Source: Yersinia intermedia | GTDB lineage: Bacteria > Pseudomonadota > Gammaproteobacteria > Enterobacterales > Enterobacteriaceae | DNA: 64,000 bases | Assembly: GCF_900635455.1 (NCBI RefSeq) | Contig: NZ_LR134116.1 | Location: 2,356,001 to 2,420,000, forward strand | Reading direction: 5' to 3' | Shown here: one piece after another, positions 59,285 to 64,000 of the stretch | How the letters are laid out: every line of letters starts with the position of its first letter | Position numbering within the stretch: the first letter of the stretch is position 1 | Program-made: the position numbers and the translations under genes | The notes under the pieces: generated by a model | The model's input: only the letters and a program-made list of their open reading frames with translations | The model's database searches: none | Told to the model about the DNA's origin: nothing

Positions 59285-59299
59285 AGTGCCTATACTTAA
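59285..59299 (+). promoter_or_regulatory. Probable sigma-S promoter of osmB
   Basis: GTGCCTATACTTAA contains the extended sigma-S -10 form CTATACTTAA about 100 bp before the osmB start. E. coli osmB is an RpoS- and osmotically-induced gene. No clear -35 is needed or seen. The rest of the 480-bp gap between araD and osmB shows no gene. Confidence 0.6.
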
Positions 59300-59397
59300 T
59301 TAGGTAAGTTACATTTTGCATGGATATATCAGGATAGATAGATTGAATGCTACATGACCTGATCTGTCCGTGCTCAGCCAACGTCAGGAGAATTATT

Positions 59398-59613
59398 ATG
59401 ATGATAATCAATAAACGATTTGCCACTGCCGCCTTGGCGCTAACGCTGGCCTTGTCCCTGTCCGCATGTTCTAACATGTCCAAACGTGACCGGAATACCG
59501 CAATAGGTGCCGGTGCCGGTGCCGTAGGCGGTGCGGTGTTGACCGGCAGCACGCTGGGGACATTAGGCGGCGCGGCTATTGGTGGGGTTATCGGGCACCA
59601 AGTCAGCAAATAA
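59398..59613 (+). CDS. osmB: Osmotically inducible lipoprotein OsmB
   Basis: The 71-residue outer-membrane lipoprotein has a signal peptide with lipobox LSAC, then SNMSKRDRNTAIGAGAG and a glycine-rich glycine-zipper region (GAVGGAVLTGSTLGTLGGAA). It matches E. coli OsmB nearly throughout. CAGGAG lies 7 bp before ATG 59398. A sigma-S-type promoter is present. A GTTGCAGG...CCTGCAAC hairpin lies about 20 bp after the stop codon (59634-59665) and may end the transcript. Confidence 0.95.
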   Translation: MMIINKRFATAALALTLALSLSACSNMSKRDRNTAIGAGAGAVGGAVLTGSTLGTLGGAAIGGVIGHQVSK

Positions 59614-59633
59614 CCTAGCCTATTTTACTTGAC

Positions 59634-59665
59634 GTTGCAGGGGTGTTAGCTTGCTTGCTACCTGC
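59634..59665. terminator. Hairpin after osmB
   Basis: GTTGCAGG and CCTGCAAC arms enclose GGTGTTAGCTTGCTTGCTA; TCAATTTTTCT follows. It may be a weak terminator or an ERIC-end remnant (GTTGCAG is an ERIC end motif). Confidence 0.4.
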
Positions 59666-59715
59666 AACCTCAATTTTTCTCAGTCACTCCCGTGTCATCA
59701 AACCCGTAATGATTA

Positions 59716-60042
59716 TCAACCACCGGCTAACTTAACTTTCATTCCTTTGGCTTCTAAAAGTTGCTTCAACAGTTCCCGCTTATCACCCTGAATCTCGATC
59801 ACGCCCTCTTTGACTGATCCACCGCAACCGCACTTCTTCTTCAATTCTGCTGCCACTTTCTCTAGCATTTCATCACTGCCATCGATACCGGTAATCAGAC
59901 ACACGCCCTTTCCTTTGCGACCACTGGTTTGACGCTGGATGCGAACAATGCCATCGCCTTTTGGCCGCGCGGGTTTTAGCTCAGGTTCACTGATGCGCCC
60001 AGTGTCAGTTGAATACACCAGCCGGCTATTATCATTCGTCAT
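59716..60042 (-). CDS. yciH: YciH, SUI1/eIF1-family protein
   Basis: The 108-residue protein is the bacterial relative of eIF1/SUI1. It has the core VRIQRQTSGRKGKGVCLITGI, the KKKCGCGGSVKEG turn and IEIQGDKRELLKQLL. E. coli YciH influences initiation fidelity on the 30S subunit and has been reported to act under stress. Its ATG overlaps the pyrF stop codon (TAATG), so it is co-translated with pyrF, as in E. coli. Confidence 0.95.
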   Translation of the reverse strand: MTNDNSRLVYSTDTGRISEPELKPARPKGDGIVRIQRQTSGRKGKGVCLITGIDGSDEMLEKVAAELKKKCGCGGSVKEGVIEIQGDKRELLKQLLEAKGMKVKLAGG

Positions 60043-60779
60043 TATGCCACCTTACTCAATGATGCCAGAATTTCACTCAGTGTCTTTGCCGGATCAGGGG
60101 ATTGGGTGATCGGACGCCCGATAACCATATAATCTACCCCAGCAGTGACTGCTTGCTCAGGTGTCATGATACGGCGCTGATCACCTGCCTCACTGCCCTG
60201 CGGGCGAATACCTGGGGTAACCAGTTTAAAGTCAGCGCCACAAACCTGCTTGAGGCGTACAGCTTCATGGGCGGAGCACACCACGCCATCTAAACCGCAA
60301 TCCCAGGTCAGTTTCGCTAACCGCTCGGCATGCTCTGCCGGGCTAATGTTAATGCCGATATCACGTAAATCTTCGCCATCCATGCTGGTAAGTACCGTAA
60401 CCGCTATCAATAGAGGGGCTTGATGCCCATAGGGTACTAAGGCCTCTTTAGCTGCGGTCATCATGCGCGCGCCACCACTGGCATGGACATTGACCATCCA
60501 CACCCCAAGTTCTGCTGCCGCGATCACCGCCTTCGCGGTGGTATTGGGAATATCGTGAAATTTCAGATCAAGGAAAACCTCAAAACCACGCTGATGCAGA
60601 TCACGGACCAACTGAGGGCCATATAAGGTGAACATCTCCTTGCCCACTTTTAACCGGCAATCTTGCGGATTAACACGATCAGCAAAGGCTAACGCAGCGT
60701 CTTTATCGGCATAATCCAGCGCGACAATGACAGGAGAAGATATCGGGCCACAGTTATTCGTTTTAGTTGCAGACGTCAT
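60042..60779 (-). CDS. pyrF: Orotidine-5'-phosphate decarboxylase
   Basis: PyrF makes UMP from OMP, the last step of de novo pyrimidine synthesis. The 245-residue TIM-barrel protein has [19 protein letters not shown], the catalytic Lys-Asp block [19 protein letters not shown] and [15 protein letters not shown] 60779 has AAGGGC 6 bp upstream; the frame opens at 60800. It is followed by yciH with a 1-bp overlap. In E. coli lapA and lapB lie directly upstream, but here two small genes are placed in between. Confidence 0.97.
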   Translation of the reverse strand: MTSATKTNNCGPISSPVIVALDYADKDAALAFADRVNPQDCRLKVGKEMFTLYGPQLVRDLHQRGFEVFLDLKFHDIPNTTAKAVIAAAELGVWMVNVHASGGARMMTAAKEALVPYGHQAPLLIAVTVLTSMDGEDLRDIGINISPAEHAERLAKLTWDCGLDGVVCSAHEAVRLKQVCGADFKLVTPGIRPQGSEAGDQRRIMTPEQAVTAGVDYMVIGRPITQSPDPAKTLSEILASLSKVA

Positions 60780-61128
60780 TTTTAAGCCCTTTTCAGTCAA
60801 TAAGTAATGATAACGCCCATATTCTACAGGGTGCTCTCCTGAAATTACAGCTATCGGGCGACACCAATGTTTGCTGTTGATGAGACATGATTGCCGAATA
60901 GGGTCAATTTACGTCAAGCAGTGGGATTGTTCATACCTACCATTAAGTAAATCAGCTTCAAGAAATGTAAATTATCAATCAAATATTTTGATTTAGATCC
61001 TCAGTTGTTTGTGATTATCATTCAATATTAATGCTGTATCATTCACTCCATCGCCAGACAGTCACTGTCTACTGAACAAGTAAAAAATAGTAAACATTCA
61101 AATAATAAACTAGAAACTGGAGTTTCAC
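60780..61128. other. Gene-free region between pyrF and the DUF1471 gene
   Basis: This 349-bp divergent gap holds the pyrF promoter on the left and the promoter, Fur-like box and perfect palindrome of the DUF1471 gene on the right. No further reading frame or RNA structure is apparent. Confidence 0.5.
61056..61070. promoter_or_regulatory. Perfect palindrome upstream of the DUF1471 gene
   Basis: AGACAGTCACTGTCT is a perfect odd-centred palindrome 58 bp before the start codon, in the probable 5' UTR or just after a TATCAT -10 box. A Fur-like sequence containing GATTATCATT (near 61013) lies further upstream. The protein that binds here is unknown. Confidence 0.35.
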
Positions 61129-61389
61129 ATGAAAAGCATTAAATTCATCGCCCCGGCATTAATTCTGTCTCTCGTTTCATTTGCCAGTGTTGCTGCCACC
61201 CAAGTCCAAAGTAATCAATCAACAGGATTGAATGAGATTGGCGTAATTTCTGCCAGCAATGCTGGCTCGCTGACTGAGCTAGAAAATGCATTGGCGCAGC
61301 AAGCTAAGGCTGCCGGTGCAAAGTCTTTCCTAATCACTTCAGCGACCGGCAATAACAAAATGCACGGTACTGCAATTATCTATCGTTAA
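61129..61389 (+). CDS. DUF1471 (YdgH/BhsA/McbA-like) small exported protein
   Basis: The 86-residue protein has a signal peptide (IKFIAPALILSLVSFASVAA, cut after about residue 22) and a single DUF1471 domain (LNEIGVISASNAGSLTELENALAQQAKAAGAKSF, then MHGTAIIY). Such proteins are periplasmic or surface stress proteins in enterobacteria (BhsA, McbA, YhcN relatives), induced by acid, peroxide or biofilm growth. TGGAG precedes ATG 61129. A strong terminator follows, so it is a single-gene unit. Which E. coli paralogue it corresponds to cannot be decided by eye. Confidence 0.85.
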   Translation: MKSIKFIAPALILSLVSFASVAATQVQSNQSTGLNEIGVISASNAGSLTELENALAQQAKAAGAKSFLITSATGNNKMHGTAIIYR

Positions 61390-61425
61390 TGCCCGTCCCT
61401 CTGGTTAACGCTTTATCTCACTCTA

Positions 61426-61447
61426 AGAGCGCATTTGCGCTCTTTTT
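61426..61447 (+). terminator. Terminator of the DUF1471 gene
   Basis: AGAGCGCA and TGCGCTCT form a perfect 8-bp stem followed by TTTTT, 37 bp after the stop codon. Confidence 0.92.
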
Positions 61448-61549
61448 GCCGTGCCCAATGTGAATTTTTTGTGACAGTTGTGTTATCCCCTAGACAGTTT
61501 CGCTTCCCTCGCTTAGCTTGGTATTTTCCCCTAAGTTGAAGGTTATATG

Positions 61550-61849
61550 ATGAGTGAAATATCTACCTTAACCATTAAGATCCCTCTGGAATTAAAAGAG
61601 AAAATCAAAGCTGCCGCCTTAGAAAAACAGTTCTCCTTGAGTACTGAGGTCTGCGAAAGATTAGAAAAGAGCTTTGAGATTGATGTTAAAAGCAGCAAAA
61701 CTAGCCGCAAAGATGCCAAGTTGCATCACGGTGAGATTGATAATCAAGGTGTAGAAGAGATCTCAGAACAGCCGTTAAGCCAAAAAGAGTTGAAGAAACT
61801 GCGCCAATTATTGAAAGACGGGGTGAAAACGCCCCAGAAGAAAAAATAA
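61550..61849 (+). CDS. Arc-like ribbon-helix-helix DNA-binding protein
   Basis: The 99-residue protein starts with a ribbon-helix-helix fold like Arc: the strand STLTIKIPLELKEKIKAAA, then helix FSLSTEVCERLEKSF (Arc has the pattern NGRSVNSEI). The rest is a lysine-rich polar tail ending KTPQKKK. It may be a small repressor or nucleoid-type protein; no target is evident and there is no toxin gene beside it, so an antitoxin role is not supported. ATG 61550 is preferred (GAAGG 7 bp upstream) over the adjoining ATG 61547. Confidence 0.75.
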   Translation: MSEISTLTIKIPLELKEKIKAAALEKQFSLSTEVCERLEKSFEIDVKSSKTSRKDAKLHHGEIDNQGVEEISEQPLSQKELKKLRQLLKDGVKTPQKKK

Positions 61850-61943
61850 AGCCTAACAATACTGCATCACAAAACACGTTCTGCCAATCGGGTGACTCAA
61901 CTCACCCGATTACTTTCCATCTGCCCCAGACAATAGAGACATT

Positions 61944-63113
61944 TTACTGCCCATCCAACCCCCGGATCGGCTTAACCGAAGCCCAGGCTCGACATGACGG
62001 GCAATGCCAATACAAAGAGTGAGCGGTAAAACCACATTTATGACAGCGATAACGGGGTTTGGTCCGAATTTGTTCTCCTACCATGTCCCGCAGCAACAGC
62101 AAGCTCTCTTTCGCTCGCCCTTCTTCTGCATCAGCCAGGTGATAATCCATTAACCGATAGAAAACACGCATAGTAGGATGGCGTTGTAGCTGGCGGTTGA
62201 TATAGGTTTGTGCCACATCACGGCCTTCATGCTGTTCCAGAATTTCTGCCAGCATTAACTCAGCCGTAGCACCCGTATTATCTTCAACGCAGCGTTTGAG
62301 GAAATTTGCCCACGCCTCAGGCTGTTGTAGATGTTGGTAGCAATCGCTCAGCATAGGTAATGCCTCGCTGACCACTTCCTTATCCTGCTCCAGCACACGC
62401 TCCAGTGCCTCTACGCCCTTGGCATATTCACCCTTGGCAATATGCACTCGACCTCGCATGATGGATACACGGGCGCACTGTTTGTCCGCTGCCGCCGCTT
62501 TCTTCAGCAACCCCATTGCTTTCTCTAAATCATCACTCCCCATTGCTTGCAGTGCCAGTTCGCAATAGAAATGCGCTATCTCCAGCCGCTGATTATCTTT
62601 ACCCATTTTGACCAGTTTTTCCGCAACTTCAATCGCGTTGTTCCAATCACTGGTAGCCTGATGAATAACTAATAATTGCTGCAATGCCCCGAGCCGGAAA
62701 TCCTGTTCCTCAACCAATTGATTGAACATATCCTCTGCCCGATCATATAAACCCGCCGCCATATAATCACGGCCAAGTTGCTGAATTGCCAGCAGCCGTT
62801 GTTCGAAAGTCAGGGAAGCACTTTCCATCAAGGCCTGATGAATGCGGATAGCGCGGTCAACTTCACCACGAGAACGGAACAAATTCCCTAACGTCAGATG
62901 CGCTTCAACCGTCGAACTGTCTTCTTTCAACATCTCAAGAAACAGATCAACCGCTTTGTCCTGCTGATTAGAGAGAAGGAAGTTAACCCCTGCCACATAT
63001 TCACGAGACAGACGGTTAGCATCCTGTTGCTTATCCTGCTGAGCGCTTCTACGCCCCATATACCAGCCATAGGCGGCAGCGACGGGCAACAGCAGAAACA
63101 GCATTTCTAACAT
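61944..63113 (-). CDS. lapB: Lipopolysaccharide assembly protein LapB (YciM)
   Basis: LapB is an inner-membrane-anchored scaffold that promotes FtsH-dependent degradation of LpxC and so balances LPS synthesis. The 389-residue protein has an N-terminal helix (LFLLLPVAAAYGWYMG), about nine TPR repeats (for example AHLTLGNLFRSRGEVDRAIRI) and a C-terminal rubredoxin-type metal site with CHKCGF and CPSCRAW. It matches E. coli LapB throughout. It lies 6 bp downstream of lapA in one operon. Confidence 0.97.
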   Translation of the reverse strand: MLEMLFLLLPVAAAYGWYMGRRSAQQDKQQDANRLSREYVAGVNFLLSNQQDKAVDLFLEMLKEDSSTVEAHLTLGNLFRSRGEVDRAIRIHQALMESASLTFEQRLLAIQQLGRDYMAAGLYDRAEDMFNQLVEEQDFRLGALQQLLVIHQATSDWNNAIEVAEKLVKMGKDNQRLEIAHFYCELALQAMGSDDLEKAMGLLKKAAAADKQCARVSIMRGRVHIAKGEYAKGVEALERVLEQDKEVVSEALPMLSDCYQHLQQPEAWANFLKRCVEDNTGATAELMLAEILEQHEGRDVAQTYINRQLQRHPTMRVFYRLMDYHLADAEEGRAKESLLLLRDMVGEQIRTKPRYRCHKCGFTAHSLYWHCPSCRAWASVKPIRGLDGQ

Positions 63114-63119
63114 AGAAAA

Positions 63120-63431
63120 TTATTCCTTGCTGACAGCAGGTGTGGAAACAGCCGCACTGGATTCAATAGGCTGCTCTTGCTGTGACTCAAGACGTTTAAT
63201 TTTCCGCTCTGCGCGCCCCAGTAAAATCCGAACCCGCAGATAAAAAAGCCCACAAATAACCCACCCAAGAACCAAACCAGCCGCAAAAAGCGTTGCCAAT
63301 AACGTAGATACCCGATATTCGCCCTGAGCCAATAAATAGTTAAAGGTAACGACTTGATCGTTATTTGCCCCTAACGTGACTGAAATCACGAAAATCACTA
63401 GCACTAACAAAAAAATCAGCAAATATTTCAC
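63120..63431 (-). CDS. lapA: Lipopolysaccharide assembly protein LapA (YciS)
   Basis: LapA is a small inner-membrane partner of LapB. The 103-residue protein has two membrane helices (KYLLIFLLVLVIFVISVTL and LLATLFAAGLVLGWVICGLF) and a basic coiled-coil tail (RAERKIKRLESQQEQ). The start is GTG 63431: AGGA lies 6-7 bp upstream and the product then begins (M)KYLLIFLLV exactly like E. coli LapA. An open extension to 63455 would start inside the ribosome-site region. Confidence 0.94.
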   Translation of the reverse strand: MKYLLIFLLVLVIFVISVTLGANNDQVVTFNYLLAQGEYRVSTLLATLFAAGLVLGWVICGLFYLRVRILLGRAERKIKRLESQQEQPIESSAAVSTPAVSKE

Positions 63432-63606
63432 GTTTTTTCCTAAAGGCCGAATCAACCTGATGAATTATGCCAAAAATGTGGCGCCCTTACTTGATAAATT
63501 AGCACTTCCTTGCCCAGCAAAGAAACCCTGCACCAATATAAAGCGCCAATTGAGTACCTAATCGATATTATTTTAAGCGACTGGGCTGAGAATAATAACT
63601 AATCAC

Positions 63607-64000
63607 TTATTTTTCCTCATGCTCACGTTGCTCAATCTCGCGCTGTTCCTGCGGCAAAATCGCTAATGAACCGAACCAACGTTGCACTAAGCTACACACA
63701 ATGGCGACCAATAACCCGCTGATAAGTGTTGCAGCGATCAGATCCCGTGGCCAGTGCATACCGAGTACCAACCGGCTCATCATGACACCTTGCGCCCATA
63801 TCATCAGTAAAAACACCGTCTTATAATGCCGCCGTGGCCACAATATGCCCACCGCTAACAATGCCCAACTGGCAGCAAAAACCGTGTGGCCAGAGGGAAA
63901 AGCAAAGCCAGTTTCAAACTGCCAATGGCGGCTCAACCACACGGGGATAATAGTTTGGTTCTGGAGTTGCTGTTTGACCAACTCACTGCGTTCAGCCCGG
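63607..64000 (-). CDS. pgpB: Phosphatidylglycerophosphatase B (N-terminal part outside window)
   Basis: The reading frame is open to the right window edge, so about the last 131 residues are seen. They hold PAP2 phosphatase motifs 2 and 3: FAFPSGHTVFAASW and SRLVLGMHWPRDLIAA, between membrane helices. PgpB dephosphorylates phosphatidylglycerophosphate and undecaprenyl pyrophosphate on the periplasmic face. Synteny with lapA-lapB fits E. coli. The C-terminus is a charged QEQREIEQREHEEK tail. Confidence 0.93.
   Translation of the reverse strand, partial: RAERSELVKQQLQNQTIIPVWLSRHWQFETGFAFPSGHTVFAASWALLAVGILWPRRHYKTVFLLMIWAQGVMMSRLVLGMHWPRDLIAATLISGLLVAIVCSLVQRWFGSLAILPQEQREIEQREHEEK

Noticed and set aside
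61550..61849. Antitoxin of a toxin-antitoxin pair
   Set aside because: No small open frame overlaps or directly follows it; the next gene is the convergent core gene lapB.

Overview
The window looks like part of a Yersinia chromosome, most likely a member of the Y. enterocolitica-like group. The evidence is the pairing of a BlaA-type class A beta-lactamase with a Vat(F)-type streptogramin A acetyltransferase, together with core genes that read as close enterobacterial orthologues and scattered ERIC repeats. The species cannot be fixed by eye. Base composition is moderate and coding density is high. There are no rRNA or tRNA genes, no CRISPR array and no intact insertion sequence. A Tus gene with a Ter site in its promoter region places the left part in the replication terminus region.

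Layout. 1-4.5 kb: a cut LysR gene (ynfL-like) divergent from the MFS exporter ynfM, a small SHOCT membrane protein, blaA and tus. 4.6-14.3 kb: fumC, manA, ydgA, the vat acetyltransferase, and malI divergent from malX-malY with two MalI-type operators; an ERIC element separates malX from malY. 14.4-18.1 kb: an accessory sugar cluster with a GntR/UTRA regulator, a mannonate-dehydratase-like enolase-superfamily enzyme and a beta-glucoside-type PTS permease. 18.3-21.6 kb: add, a YfeH-type transporter and ydgJ. 21.7-30.3 kb: the L-arabinose locus, araC, araFGH (minus) and araBA (plus).

30.6-38 kb is the most accessory-looking stretch: an orphan AAA ATPase, a degraded end of a 6-phospho-beta-glucosidase gene, and a three-gene type I secretion operon (ABC ATPase, HlyD-type adaptor, second ABC ATPase). 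This is the arrangement of the rtxBDE exporter of MARTX toxins, but no toxin gene is present. 38.2-48.5 kb: fhs, ydgK, then rsxABC-DGE and nth. A Rob-like AraC regulator sits inside the rsx operon between rsxC and rsxD, and rsxC ends in a 114-bp tandem repeat.

48.8-64 kb: a YdeP-type molybdoenzyme, rnb, a cstA-ybdD-type pair, fsa divergent from the DeoR regulator yciT, a DUF2164 gene, araD, osmB, pyrF-yciH, a DUF1471 gene, a ribbon-helix-helix protein, lapA-lapB and the start-less end of pgpB.

How the genes work together. AraF/G/H import L-arabinose, AraA/B convert it to L-ribulose-5-phosphate, and AraD, about 29 kb from araA, completes the pathway. AraC-like half-sites are visible upstream of both araB and araD, so one regulator may serve both places. 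RsxABCDGE is the SoxR-reducing membrane complex, which makes a Rob/SoxS-family gene lodged in its operon notable. A third MalI-like box lies between the secretion operon and fhs. Gene assignments rest on remembered protein families; operator calls are pattern matches made by eye.
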